From Acidobacteriota bacterium (GTDB taxonomy: Bacteria > Acidobacteriota > Terriglobia > Terriglobales > Acidobacteriaceae), in NCBI GenBank assembly GCA_021846985.1, contig JAJZVX010000002.1, positions 1 through 64,000 of the forward strand: a DNA stretch of 64,000 nucleotides. Direction: 5' to 3'. Both the position numbers and the translations under genes were made by a program. The notes beneath the pieces are model-generated. The model did no database searches. It saw nothing but the letters and a program-made list of their open reading frames with translations, and was not told the origin of the DNA. Below, piece after piece: positions 17,002 through 25,588 of this stretch (positions within the stretch are counted from its first letter, which is position 1; every line of letters begins with the position of its first letter).

Positions 17002-17694
17002 TCACGGCAGCGGCTGTCCCTCGCGCACAATCGTCACCTTCTTCAGCACCACCGGCGTCAGTGGCTTGTCGTCGCTGTTGCGCGGCACGCGTGCAATGGC
17101 CTTCACCACCTGCACGCTCGCATCGTCGCACTGCCCAAAGATGGTGTAGCCCATGTTGAGCGTGGGATAAGGCGCCTCAGTGATGAAGAACTGGCTGCCG
17201 TTGGTGTTCGGTCCGCTGTTAGCCATGGCCAGCCGTCCCGGCCGGTCAAAGGTCAAATCGGGGGTGATCTCGTCGGCAAAGGCGTAACCCGGTCCGCCCA
17301 TCCCCGTCCCTGTCGGGTCGCCGCCCTGGATCATGAACTCTGGAATCACCCGGTGGAAGGTGGTGCCGTCAAAGAAGCGCTTGTGGTGCTGCAGCTTGTT
17401 GGTTCCTGGGTCGGTCCAGTCGCGCGTGCCTTCCGCCAGTCCGATAAAGTTGGCCACTGCCTGCGGCGCCTGCTTCTGGAAGAACTGGCAGGTGATCCGG
17501 CCCATCGAAGTATCCATCACCACGGTGGGCCCGTTGGGAACCGTGAGCACGGCCGCGGTGGCATCGGGGGCGTCGGGCAGATCGTCGTCTGCCGTCTTGC
17601 CGGTCTGCTGTGCGCGCAGCAGAAAGAAACTGCAAGCCGCAAAAGCCACGGCCAGCGCAGGAAGAGCGATCTTGTAGCTGTTTTTCATACCCAC
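17002..17694 (-). CDS. Cyclophilin-type peptidyl-prolyl isomerase (exported)
   Basis: Tandem partner of the preceding isomerase but with an N-terminal export signal or anchor (KIALPALAVAFAACSFFLLRA), then a short acidic linker (DDDLPDAPDA) and a cyclophilin domain. Motifs FHRVIPEFMIQGGDP and ANSGPNTNGSQFFI are intact. The Trp of the cytosolic copy is replaced (YPTLNMGYTIFGQ), as in many bacterial cyclophilins. Of 230 residues, about 165 are catalytic domain. Its likely place of action is the periplasm, helping fold exported proteins; the cytosolic and exported pair probably arose by duplication. Confidence 0.93.
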   Translation of the reverse strand: MGMKNSYKIALPALAVAFAACSFFLLRAQQTGKTADDDLPDAPDATAAVLTVPNGPTVVMDTSMGRITCQFFQKQAPQAVANFIGLAEGTRDWTDPGTNKLQHHKRFFDGTTFHRVIPEFMIQGGDPTGTGMGGPGYAFADEITPDLTFDRPGRLAMANSGPNTNGSQFFITEAPYPTLNMGYTIFGQCDDASVQVVKAIARVPRNSDDKPLTPVVLKKVTIVREGQPLP

Positions 17695-17869
17695 TCTGAG
17701 GGTAAATCATGCGCCGCGCACCGGGCCAGAGAGTGCGGTCGAGCTGCACGGCTTGTCAGACCGGACGGTCACGCCGTCTGCCGGCGGAGATCTTGCCTCT
17801 GGCGCCTCGCGCGAAAGCATGTCTTTCAATTGTTTTGGAGTGTTCTGCGCCGCCCAAGAGCCGTGCGGC

Positions 17870-18106
17870 TCAGCAGCCCTTCTTGCAGCGCGCCATGATG
17901 GCCGCGTGCAGCCGTTCGCGCAGGCCCGAGGGCAACTGGTAAATCTCGTGCGAACGGTAGATTTCGATGGTCTTGCGCGTGGTGTTGAAGATGACCTCGC
18001 AATGGCCGCACTTGCCCAGGTGCTTTTCCAGTTCGACGCGCATCTCCGGCGTCACGGTGTCGTCGATCAGGTCGTCGAGAAGGGCGAGAAACTCTTTACA
18101 GGTCAC
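17870..18106 (-). CDS. Zinc-binding anti-sigma factor (ZAS family)
   Basis: A 78-residue cytosolic protein with the zinc anti-sigma signature H-x3-C-x2-C (KHLGKCGHC) plus an upstream Cys (MTCKEFL), as in RsrA/ChrR-like anti-sigma domains. No membrane segment follows, so it is a soluble sensor. It begins with GTG, overlapping the sigma factor stop by four bases (GTGA), which indicates coupled translation and a 1:1 partner. A redox or metal signal is plausible because the Cys/His cluster is intact; this is inference. The C-terminus adds a CKKGC pair. Confidence 0.87.
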   Translation of the reverse strand: MTCKEFLALLDDLIDDTVTPEMRVELEKHLGKCGHCEVIFNTTRKTIEIYRSHEIYQLPSGLRERLHAAIMARCKKGC

Positions 18107-18756
18107 TTGTCAGTCCTCGATTCTCCTGGTCTGGCGGAGGCCGGCGTCTTGCGGTGAAAGTAGCGGCTCAGCCGCTCCCGCAACTGCAGGCGCGCCCGCA
18201 GCAGCCGCGACTTTACCGCCGGAATGCTCAGTCCCAGCGTCTCCGCGGTCTCTTCCGTGGAAAGACCTTCCACGTCGCGCAGCACAAACACGATGCGAAA
18301 TCCCTGCGGCAGTCCCCGGATGGTCTTGCGCAGAATCCTGCCCAGTTCCGTCTGGTTGTAGTTCTGCTCCGGATCGGGCGCCCAGTCGGCCAAGTCGCGG
18401 GACACACTGCCTTCGCTGGTCTCGATCTCCTCGTCGATCGAGACCATCTTGCCTGTGCGCCGCTTGCGCAGCCGCATCAGGCTTTCGTTTACCGCGATCC
18501 GCACCAGCCATGTGTAAAACTTCGAGTTCCCCTGGAATTGATCGAGCTTCTCATACGCTTTCAGGAACGCGTCCTGCATCACGTCTTCGGCATCTTCGCG
18601 GTTCTGCGTGATGTGCTGGGCAATGCGGAAGACCTGGCGCTCGTACTTGCGCACCAGCGTGTCGTATGCCGACACATCTCCACCGCGCACCCGGTCCACC
18701 AGGACCACGTCGGGATGCGGCTCGAATTCACCTGCACTTGGTTGGATGGTTGACAT
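18103..18756 (-). CDS. ECF-type RNA polymerase sigma factor
   Basis: Alternative sigma factor of 217 residues from the ATG at 18756. Region 2 is FRIAQHITQNREDAEDVMQD, with AFLKAYEKLDQF and the -10 recognition segment FYTWLVRIAVNESLMRLRKR. Region 4 is LPQGFRIVFVLRDVEGLS plus ETLGLSIPAVKSRLLRAR. An acidic linker (DEEIETSEGS) joins them. The open frame extends to 19092, but residues upstream of MSTIQPS are unlike sigma factors and run into the divergent gene's coding region. It is followed with a 4-base overlap by its zinc anti-sigma factor. RpoE/SigW-like; the regulon is unknown. Confidence 0.93.
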   Translation of the reverse strand: MSTIQPSAGEFEPHPDVVLVDRVRGGDVSAYDTLVRKYERQVFRIAQHITQNREDAEDVMQDAFLKAYEKLDQFQGNSKFYTWLVRIAVNESLMRLRKRRTGKMVSIDEEIETSEGSVSRDLADWAPDPEQNYNQTELGRILRKTIRGLPQGFRIVFVLRDVEGLSTEETAETLGLSIPAVKSRLLRARLQLRERLSRYFHRKTPASARPGESRTDK

Positions 18757-18979
18757 CGGGGTTGGTTGCGGGAAATCCTCTTGCCCGGTTGGCGCACCGC
18801 TCGCGGTTCTGTCTTCCAGTGTAATGGACGGTGACCGGGCAAAGGCCAGAATGCCGTCCGCGGCTTCATGGCGGGACCGGCCGCGGCGCGCAGCATGCGC
18901 ATGGGGCCTCAAGGTAACGGAAGTGGTTCGGCAGGAGGCGCGGCGCGGTAAACAGTCATACAGTGGAAGTATGGCGGCA

Positions 18980-21346
18980 ATGGGCATCCTGGGTGGACTG
19001 GCGCGGCGGCTCACTTTGGCCCTGGCCCTGGCGTTTGCCGTGCTGGTGGCGGGCATGCCCGTGGTTGCCGGCTCCTCTGCGGACACAACCACGGACTCCG
19101 GCAGCCACGCCGCATCCCGATCTCACAAGAAGTCCCACAAGGCCAAGCGCCCGTCCCGCAAAAAGCCCAAACGCCGCCGCCACGCCGGCAGCCGCGCCGC
19201 CCGTGCCGCGCGGCTGGCCGCGCTTCGCCGGGCCTTTGTCACCTCCAGCGAGCTGCGCCCCATGGCCCAGCAGCTAGCCGCCACCCGCTCCGCCGCGGCC
19301 TATGCCGCCGTGGCCGCCTTTGCGCGCCGCAACACCGGCGAAGCCGCCGCCGCGGCTTATCTGGCCCTGGGCCACGCTTACCTGATGGACAGGCGCTACG
19401 ACGAGGCCGAAGCCAGCCTGGGCCGCGCCCGCCACGCCGGCCAGCAACTGGCCGACTACGCCGACTTCCTCGGCGCCGAGGCCTATCACCAGTCCGGCAA
19501 CGAAGCCGCCGCCGAAGCCTTGCTCCACGGATTCACCGATCGCTATCCCGACAGCATCTTTGCCGACCAAGCGCCCGAGCTTGAAGCCAACGTGCTGCTG
19601 GCCATGAACAACCCCGCCGCCGCCCAGCGCGTTCTGGCCGCCGCGGCCAACGATCCGGCCGCTGATCGCCCCGGCTTCCAGCTCGCCGAGGCCCAGGTGG
19701 CGCTGGCGCTGGGCCGCGCCCAACAGGCCGCCGCGTCCTTTCGGCAGGTGCTGCTCGACCACCCCCTCAGCCCCGAGGCCGCGGTCGCGCACGGCAAGCT
19801 GATGGCTCTCGGCGCACAATCCAGCCTCACCATCGGCGACCTGCGCAGTCTGGCCGACGCCTACTATAGAGGTGGCCGTTACGGCGAGGCCGCCGAGCAG
19901 TACCAGGATCTGGCCAGCCAGCCCGGCCTCAACGACTCCGCGCGCAACACCTTCGCCGTCGAGGCCGCTGCCGCCGAGCTGAAGCTCAAGCGGCTGACCC
20001 GCGCCGAGGCCGAGGCCCTCCCCGACACCAGCGACGAAAACGGCGCCCGCCGCCTCTATCTGCTGATGGAGCTGGCCCGCGACCGCGACGACCTTGCCGC
20101 GCAGCAGTCCATCGTGGCTCAGATGGAATCGCGTTTTGCCTTCAGCCCCTGGCTGGCCGAAGCGCTCTTCTCCAGCGGCAACATGTACCTGCTGCGCAAC
20201 GACTATTCCACCGCCGCCGGCTACTACGGTTACCTCGCCGCTCACTTCCCCCAGAATCGCCACGCGGCCGCCGCTCACTGGCGCGCCGCCTGGCTCACCT
20301 ATCGCCAAGGCCTCTACACGCAGGCCGCCCAGCTCTTCGATGAGCAGATTCGCCGTTACCCCTCCGCCGCGGAGACCGTCTCCGCCCTCTACTGGCGCGG
20401 CCGCCTCTATGAAACGCAGGAGCGCGATCCGGCTCGCGCCGCGGCCTGCTATCGCGCCATTGTGCGCGCCTTCCGGCACTACTTCTGGGCGCAGATGGCG
20501 CTCCAGCGCCTGGCCGCGCTTGGCAACCCCCAGCCCGCGCGCCTGCCGCTGCTCGACCAGTTCCAGCCCGAGCCCGTGCCGCCCCTCAACGCCAGCCTTC
20601 CCCCTGATAGCCCGCACCTCGTCAAGGCCCGCCTCGTCGCCAACGCCGGCCTGAATGAGTACGTCCCCCGCGAGATCGCCGCCGATCCCGCCGCCGCCTC
20701 CTGGAGTTCGCTCGTCGAGGCGCAAATCTACGCCTCCTACGGCGAAACCTTCCGCGCCCTGCGCGCCATCAAACGCGCCGTTCCCTTTGCCTCCACCGCG
20801 CCCATCCGCTCCATCCCGCTCGCTTACTGGCGCATTCTCTTTCCCCAGCCCTGGTGGAACACCATCCGCGTCGAATCGGCCCGCAACAACCTCGATCCCT
20901 ACCTCGTTGCCTCGCTCATTCGCCAGGAGTCGGAGTTCAATCCGCTGGCCGTCTCCCGCGCCAATGCTTACGGCCTCATGCAACTGCTGCCTTCCGTTGG
21001 ACGCTCCATGGCGCGCGAGGCCGGCATGGGCCGCCTGGCCACTTACCAGCTCCTCGATCCGGAAATCAACATCCGCCTCGGCACGCTCTACCTGCGCCAC
21101 ATGCTCGACAAGTTCGGCGGCGTCGCCGCGTACGCCCTCGCCGCCTACAACGCCGGTGACTACCGCGTCGCCGGCTGGCAGACCGCCGGGCCCTACCACG
21201 GCCTCGATGAGTTCGTGCAGTCCATCCCCTTCACTGAAACCCGCGACTACGTCGAGGCCATCCTCCGCAATCAGGAGACCTACAGGGAGATCGACTCCAT
21301 CGATGGCGCCAGCAGCCGCGCGGCTGCCGAAGCCGCGCCGGAGTAG
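18980..21346 (+). CDS. Secreted lytic murein transglycosylase with TPR repeats
   Basis: Cleaves peptidoglycan glycan strands (Slt70-like). The ATG at 18980 is preferred because GGAAG lies 10 bases upstream; an ATG at 18971 would have no spacing. The 788-residue protein has a signal peptide (ARRLTLALALAFAVLVAGM), a very basic Lys/Arg stretch near residues 45-70, a long superhelix of TPR-like alpha repeats (about 90-570), and a C-terminal SLT domain. The SLT domain shows the catalytic Glu in LIRQESEFNPLAVS, then AYGLMQLLPSVG, YLRHMLDKFGG, ALAAYNAG and TRDYVEAILRNQETY. Divergent from the ECF sigma gene. Strong Ala content is in line with local codon bias. Confidence 0.92.
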   Translation: MGILGGLARRLTLALALAFAVLVAGMPVVAGSSADTTTDSGSHAASRSHKKSHKAKRPSRKKPKRRRHAGSRAARAARLAALRRAFVTSSELRPMAQQLAATRSAAAYAAVAAFARRNTGEAAAAAYLALGHAYLMDRRYDEAEASLGRARHAGQQLADYADFLGAEAYHQSGNEAAAEALLHGFTDRYPDSIFADQAPELEANVLLAMNNPAAAQRVLAAAANDPAADRPGFQLAEAQVALALGRAQQAAASFRQVLLDHPLSPEAAVAHGKLMALGAQSSLTIGDLRSLADAYYRGGRYGEAAEQYQDLASQPGLNDSARNTFAVEAAAAELKLKRLTRAEAEALPDTSDENGARRLYLLMELARDRDDLAAQQSIVAQMESRFAFSPWLAEALFSSGNMYLLRNDYSTAAGYYGYLAAHFPQNRHAAAAHWRAAWLTYRQGLYTQAAQLFDEQIRRYPSAAETVSALYWRGRLYETQERDPARAAACYRAIVRAFRHYFWAQMALQRLAALGNPQPARLPLLDQFQPEPVPPLNASLPPDSPHLVKARLVANAGLNEYVPREIAADPAAASWSSLVEAQIYASYGETFRALRAIKRAVPFASTAPIRSIPLAYWRILFPQPWWNTIRVESARNNLDPYLVASLIRQESEFNPLAVSRANAYGLMQLLPSVGRSMAREAGMGRLATYQLLDPEINIRLGTLYLRHMLDKFGGVAAYALAAYNAGDYRVAGWQTAGPYHGLDEFVQSIPFTETRDYVEAILRNQETYREIDSIDGASSRAAAEAAPE

Positions 21347-21554
21347 CGCCAGGCTCGTCACGGTCCCCGCAGGCAACTTCCGGAGTCCTTGCGCTCTTGA
21401 TTCCCATTGACTTCCAGACCCGTCCAAGACAACACTGGTTTCGGCTCGAGGCCGCATCGGCCCGGGCGCCATTCGTAGCTGCGTTTGTTGTCCAACGGAG
21501 GCCGCCGTGCACAGGGCGCCGCCTCCGTTCACGTCAACGGGATCGGAGGGCACG

Positions 21555-21818
21555 ATGTCAGCCGACTTGCAGTTCCTTGAAGAATGGATTCCCGAAAGAA
21601 TGGACCCCGGCACGATCTTCGTTCTCGAAAATCAGCCGCGGCTGGGTCACGCGCAGAACCCCTTTGTCGCGGTCATGTCCTGTCCGCGCTGCGGAACCAT
21701 GGGCCTCATCACCCGCCGTCAGCTCATCTGCGGAGAAGCCATGATCTGCGGCGGCGACGCCTGCTCGGCCGAGTACCGCCTGGACGGCGAAACCATCAGC
21801 TTCCGCAAGGCGCAGTGA
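21555..21818 (+). CDS. Small zinc-ribbon protein of unknown function
   Basis: An 87-residue protein starting at an ATG with a GGAGGG site five bases upstream. Cysteines at 43 and 46 (SCPRCGT), 59, 65 and 70 (ICGEAMICGGDAC) look like a treble-clef or ribbon metal site. No signal peptide or membrane segment is visible. The N-terminal part (LEEWIPERMDPGTIFVLEN) is acidic. I do not recognise a named family. It lies between the transglycosylase and tRNA-Leu. Confidence 0.7.
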   Translation: MSADLQFLEEWIPERMDPGTIFVLENQPRLGHAQNPFVAVMSCPRCGTMGLITRRQLICGEAMICGGDACSAEYRLDGETISFRKAQ

Positions 21819-21961
21819 GCGCCCCGCGGCACAAGGCCCTGTCCCCCGGGGTCCGTGCGCTTTCTGGTCTATTTGCTTCGCCCCGTACAGGCCTGCGCCC
21901 GCGCAATTTCCCGCGGCGCATCCCTCCATCGTTTACCATGAATCGAGCGCAGCGCCACCCG

Positions 21962-22048
21962 GCCCGGATGGCGAAATTGGCAGACGCAGCGGACTTAAAA
22001 TCCGCAGACCGCAAGGTCGTGGGGGTTCAAGTCCCCCTCCGGGCACCA
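21962..22048 (+). tRNA. tRNA-Leu (anticodon TAA)
   Basis: An 87-base type II tRNA with encoded CCA. Acceptor GCCCGGA/TCCGGGC, anticodon arm GCGGA-CTTAAAA-TCCGC giving anticodon TAA, a long variable arm GACC-GCAA-GGTC, and T arm GGGGG-TTCAAGT-CCCCC. It reads UUA/UUG codons. Confidence 0.97.
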
Positions 22049-22077
22049 AATAAATCAATAATGTGCAGAGAAACTGG

Positions 22078-22102
22078 CTGCCGGCGGCAGGTAACGTTTT
22101 TT
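22078..22102 (+). terminator. Possible terminator after tRNA-Leu
   Basis: CTGCC (22078-22082), loop GGC, GGCAG (22086-22090), then GTAACG and TTTTTT at 22097-22102. The stem is short and the T-run is displaced by six bases, so the call is tentative, but it stands 30 bases after the tRNA. Confidence 0.45.
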
Positions 22103-22375
22103 ATTTGGTGGCTGTTTTGATGGCTGATGGCTGCATGGCTGCATGGCTGTTTTGTGCTGCAGGAGATGTTTGCTATGCCGCTTGATCGCATTCCTTCCAT
22201 GCCGGATCAATAACTTTTCAATCTTTCTTTTGAACCTCCTCTCTTTCTTCTATGGGCTCCAAACTGAATTCCAGATAAGGGTCCTCTCCGGCACGGCCAG
22301 GCTGCGTCCTTCCAAAGCTGGCTTATTCGTGGCCTCACCCAATGTCGCTTCTAACAATTGAGCCGTCAAAAACAA
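22103..22375. other. AT-richer gap with tandem TGGCTG copies
   Basis: Five copies of TGGCTG start at 22109, 22121, 22128, 22136 and 22144, and TGGCTGTTTTG is present at both ends of the cluster; this is slippage-type low complexity. The rest, to the terminator at 22376, has lower GC than the genes around it and no supported gene. Confidence 0.55.
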
Positions 22376-22403
22376 GAATGACCACCCGTCCGGGTGGTCA
22401 TTC
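22366..22403 (-). terminator. Intrinsic terminator of the nitronate-monooxygenase-like gene
   Basis: Perfect 12-base inverted repeat GAATGACCACCC (22376-22387) / GGGTGGTCATTC (22392-22403) with tetraloop GTCC. Read on the minus strand it is followed by TTGTTTTTGA, a T-rich tract, and lies 59 bases past the stop of the leftward gene. Confidence 0.85.
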
Positions 22404-22462
22404 TGTTGGGATTGTTACGCCAAACCGGCGCATGCGCGCCGTGAAAACGTGCGTCCGCGCTG

Positions 22463-23929
22463 TTACGTCAGGGCCGAGGCCGCCAGCGGTTCGTGGGCCT
22501 CTGCCTCTGCGTCCGCGCTCAGCAGCAACCGCACCACGTCAGCCGCGCGATAGCTCGTGCGTCCCGGTTCTAGGAACTGCGCCACGGTGTTCAGGTCGTC
22601 GCCCACCGTTACCAGCGGCGGCTCCAACTCCTCGCCTTTGCGGATCTGGGAGTAGCCAATGTTGGCCATCAGCGCATTGCACAGGCACTTGCGTCCCACG
22701 GTCTCTTCCTCTTTGCCGCCCTTGGCCAGGTAGGTGGCAACCGGCTCCGCAGCGCAGCGGTAACCGATCTTTCCACCCTCGGTGGCGTAGGCTTCCCGCA
22801 GGTAGCCCAGGTCGCAGACGCGCGTCCGCGCCGCGGCCACCGCCGCATCGGAGTAGGATCCCTCCAGTTGCGCCACCTTGAAAGGAAATCCCGTTGGCGA
22901 CGCCAGTGGATCGGTAAAGACTTTCCCGCGGCCTTCCAGCGCCTGCCGCAGCAGCGCCTGCTTCAGGTCCGCGCGCAGCCCCGATTCTTCTGAAAAGGCG
23001 AAGGCCGTGCCCACCTGCACGCCCGCGGCCCCCTGGTCCAGGGCCTCGCGTACCTTTTGCGCGTGTCCATAGCCGCCCGCCAGCCAGAAAGGCACTCCCA
23101 GCGCGCGCAGCTCCTCCACATTCACCCGGTCGCGCTCGCCGTACACTGGCTCGCCAGCCGCGTTCAGTTGCGGCTTGCCGCGCGGCGGCGCGTTGTGCCC
23201 GCCCGCAATCGGCGACTCGTAGACGAATCCGTCCACCCGCCCGTTGGCCCGCCGCAGCAGGGAACTGGCCAGCGTGTTCGACGAGATGATGGCGAGAAAC
23301 CGCGGCCGCTGCAACGCGGGCAGCGTTTCCCCGGCAAACTCCGCCGGATCGAACTGCATGACCGTGTCCTGCTCTGCTGCCGCGCCGGTCACCGAAAGCC
23401 GGTACTCGGCCCGGCGGTGAGCCGATAGCGCGTCCATCACCCCCGGAATGTGCATGGGAATCCCCGCGCCCATCAGCACGTAGCCCACGCCCGCCAGCAT
23501 GGCGCCATAAATTGATGGCAGGTGCGGCAGTTGCACCTTCTCCAGAAAGTTGATGCCCACCGGATTCTTGTGGCCTTCGCGCGCCAGAAACACCTCCACG
23601 AAGTTCGCCACCACGCACAACTCCACCAGCTTGCGCGGATCGCGCTTCTGGTGCATGGGCGCCACCGGGTAGGGCTTCGTGGCCGGCTTGCCGCCGGGCA
23701 CAAAATACTCCTGCCAGATCCGTTTCGCCATCTCAGGAAAGGGAAACGCCTCCAGGCCGCGGCGCATGTGTCCGCCCCAGTCGCCATCCGCAAGCCTGCG
23801 GACAAACAACTGATCGAGTGCGGTGCCGGACACCACGCCCAACTGGCCGAGTCTTGAGACGGCATTGGCCAGGCGCCAGTTTGACACACCCACGCCCATC
23901 CCGCCCTGGATGATCTTGGGAAACTGCAT
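22463..23929 (-). CDS. Nitronate monooxygenase / PfaD-like FMN-dependent enzyme
   Basis: A 488-residue flavin TIM-barrel protein of the 2-nitropropane dioxygenase-like family. Visible family features are IIQGGMGVGVSNWRLANAVS at the N-terminus, GVVSGTALDQLF, a phosphate-binding FVYESPIAGGHNAPPRGK, WLAGGYGHAQKVREALDQGA and GVQVGTAFAFSEESG. It is longer than classical nitronate monooxygenases (~330-360) owing to a C-terminal extension with cysteines (CDLGYLREAY, YRCAAEP, GRKCLCNALMANIG), as in the PfaD-like subgroup. Its substrate is unknown; detoxification of nitronates or an enoyl-type reduction are possible. It has its own promoter, an inverted-repeat operator and a terminator, so it is a single-gene unit. 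Confidence 0.85.
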   Translation of the reverse strand: MQFPKIIQGGMGVGVSNWRLANAVSRLGQLGVVSGTALDQLFVRRLADGDWGGHMRRGLEAFPFPEMAKRIWQEYFVPGGKPATKPYPVAPMHQKRDPRKLVELCVVANFVEVFLAREGHKNPVGINFLEKVQLPHLPSIYGAMLAGVGYVLMGAGIPMHIPGVMDALSAHRRAEYRLSVTGAAAEQDTVMQFDPAEFAGETLPALQRPRFLAIISSNTLASSLLRRANGRVDGFVYESPIAGGHNAPPRGKPQLNAAGEPVYGERDRVNVEELRALGVPFWLAGGYGHAQKVREALDQGAAGVQVGTAFAFSEESGLRADLKQALLRQALEGRGKVFTDPLASPTGFPFKVAQLEGSYSDAAVAAARTRVCDLGYLREAYATEGGKIGYRCAAEPVATYLAKGGKEEETVGRKCLCNALMANIGYSQIRKGEELEPPLVTVGDDLNTVAQFLEPGRTSYRAADVVRLLLSADAEAEAHEPLAASALT

Positions 23930-23960
23930 ATAACTTGGATTCTTTCACAAATTTCGGCAA

Positions 23961-24013
23961 ATCTCCGGTAATTATGAGCAGAAGAGTGGAGTTTGTCACC
24001 CAAAACCGGAGAT
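23961..24013. promoter_or_regulatory. Inverted-repeat operator bracketing the promoter
   Basis: ATCTCCGGT (23961-23969) and ACCGGAGAT (24005-24013) are perfect 9-base inverted copies with centres 44 bases apart. One arm covers the predicted start site, the other abuts the -35 box. This is the geometry of a looping or two-dimer repressor site. Confidence 0.55.
23971..23999 (-). promoter_or_regulatory. Promoter of the nitronate-monooxygenase-like gene
   Basis: On the minus strand GTGACA (23999-23994), 17 bases, CATAAT (23976-23971): 5/6 matches in both boxes. The start site would be near 23964, about 35 bases before the ATG. Confidence 0.7.
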
Positions 24014-24127
24014 CGTCCCCGCCCCAGCGCCCGCAACCGGTCTCGCCACCCCGCAAGCGGACGCGGGAATAGGGGAAAGACGCACTCCGTGGACCCGATC
24101 CAGAGGGCCGAGCGAGCCGCCCCGGCT

Positions 24128-25501
24128 CTACAGCTTATCCCGCAGGAAGCTGATCACGTGGTCCGCCTTCACCTCGCCCACCATCCGCGCCTGCGCATCC
24201 ACCACCGGCAGCGCGCGCAGGTTGTACTTGTCAAACATCTCCGCCAGCTCGTTCTGGTGCAGGTCGGCGGGGCACGAGAGCACGCGCGCCTCGGTCAACA
24301 CCGCCAGCCGCGTCTCCGCCTGCGCCATCACCAGCCGCGCCATTGGAATCGAGCCTCGCAGCACCCGCTTATCATCCAGCAGATAGACTTCCGTCACGCT
24401 CTCCAGATCGCCGTCGAAGGAGCGCAGCGCCTCCACGGCCTGCGCCACCGTGGCATCCATCTTCAGCGAAACAAAATCCGTGGTCATGCAGCCGGCGGCC
24501 GAGTCCTCGTCGAACTCTAGAAGGTCTTCCACCTCCTGCCGCTCCTCCGGCTCCATCTCTTCCAGAATCGCGTCCGATTGCTCTTCGGGCAGCTCGGCCA
24601 GCAGGTCGGCCGCCGCGCCCGGGTCCATCTCCTCCACAATGTCGGCGATCTTCTCTTCGTCCAGCTTTTCCAGCAGCGCCTTTTGCAGCTTCGGCTCCAC
24701 TTCCTCCAGCGTTTCGGCGGCCACCTCTTCGTCCAGCGAGGTAAACACCGCTTCGCGCTCGGCCGGCGCCAGATCTTCCAGAATATCCGCCAGGTCCGAG
24801 GGGTGAATCTCCGCCAGCCGCTCGTACTCGATACGCAGCTTCACCCGCCGCGCCGGGTCCACCTCGATCACGTCCACGAACTGCCAGGGGATGCCGTTCG
24901 CCTTGAACCTGCGCGAGAGCTTCTCCAGCGTGCCCCGCGGCAGCAGCCCTTTGAAGACCCGGCGGAAGGCTCCGCGCAGACCCACCTCCACCTCGGCCAC
25001 GCGCAGCAGGTGCGCCGCTCCCTGGCCCATCCACTCCAGGTCCACGTCGTTGGCCCGCACCACCTTTCGCCCGTGAATGTCGATAATCTGCCGGTCCACC
25101 AGATCCTGTTGCAGGTAGAGAAAGTTGCTCTGGTCGTCGAGCGGTGTGAGCGAGTCGGCGGAGAGTAGCTCCAGCGTGCCCGCGGGGGTCTCCATCACGT
25201 CGCGCGAAGGCACCATGAACTGCCCGTCCCGCATCTTCAGCACCAGGCCCGCCACTTTGCCGGCGTCCGGGCCCGTAGCTACCGCAATATCCTTCAGCCG
25301 TCCCCGCAGCCGGCCGCCCGCATCCGTCACCGGGGTGCCCAGCAGGGCCGTCAGACTCACGCGCGCTCGTGTGCGGGACTGCATGTTAGAGAGTGTATCG
25401 CCTTCCGCGGGCTTGCTGTCCGGCGCGCCCGCCGAGGGCGCGTTTCCATCGGCGTCCGCGCCGCGTTCGGCTTTGCTATCTGTGACCTGCCTGCTTGACA
25501 C
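24128..25501 (-). CDS. Soluble PRC-barrel / MgtE_N / CBS-pair protein
   Basis: A 457-residue cytosolic protein. Residues ~45-190 carry two PRC-barrel-like segments (GTPVTDAGGRLRGRLKDIAV, HGRKVVRANDVDLEW). Then comes an MgtE N-terminal superhelix (IHPSDLADILEDLAPAEREA, LEKLDEEKIADIVEEMDPGAAADLLAELP) and a CBS pair (TDFVSLKMDATVAQAVEAL, LPVVDAQARMVGEV). It stops there: the five-helix Mg channel of true MgtE is missing, so it is a sensor-type protein rather than a transporter. GTG at 25501 has AAGGA upstream; an ATG at 25384 is possible. It is divergent from the RsbW-like gene across an 87-base gap. Confidence 0.85.
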   Translation of the reverse strand: MSSRQVTDSKAERGADADGNAPSAGAPDSKPAEGDTLSNMQSRTRARVSLTALLGTPVTDAGGRLRGRLKDIAVATGPDAGKVAGLVLKMRDGQFMVPSRDVMETPAGTLELLSADSLTPLDDQSNFLYLQQDLVDRQIIDIHGRKVVRANDVDLEWMGQGAAHLLRVAEVEVGLRGAFRRVFKGLLPRGTLEKLSRRFKANGIPWQFVDVIEVDPARRVKLRIEYERLAEIHPSDLADILEDLAPAEREAVFTSLDEEVAAETLEEVEPKLQKALLEKLDEEKIADIVEEMDPGAAADLLAELPEEQSDAILEEMEPEERQEVEDLLEFDEDSAAGCMTTDFVSLKMDATVAQAVEALRSFDGDLESVTEVYLLDDKRVLRGSIPMARLVMAQAETRLAVLTEARVLSCPADLHQNELAEMFDKYNLRALPVVDAQARMVGEVKADHVISFLRDKL

Positions 25502-25588
25502 ATTTCCTTGCCAGCGATGAAACTGCCTGCTAGGCAGTCAAAGCCCGGGCGGAATCTCCCCCTTCCGGTCTTGCGCGGAGAGTATCCG

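Noticed and set aside
19274-21613. Long minus-strand open frame opposite the lytic transglycosylase
   Set aside because: Gly/Val/Ala-rich with no motif; the plus strand encodes a complete signal peptide, TPR and SLT domain.
22109-22149. TGGCTG repeats considered as a CRISPR or tandem-repeat locus
   Set aside because: Units are six bases, irregularly spaced, with no spacers and no cas genes.
24128-25501. Annotation as magnesium transporter MgtE
   Set aside because: The protein ends right after the CBS pair; the membrane channel domain is absent and no truncated remainder is found downstream.
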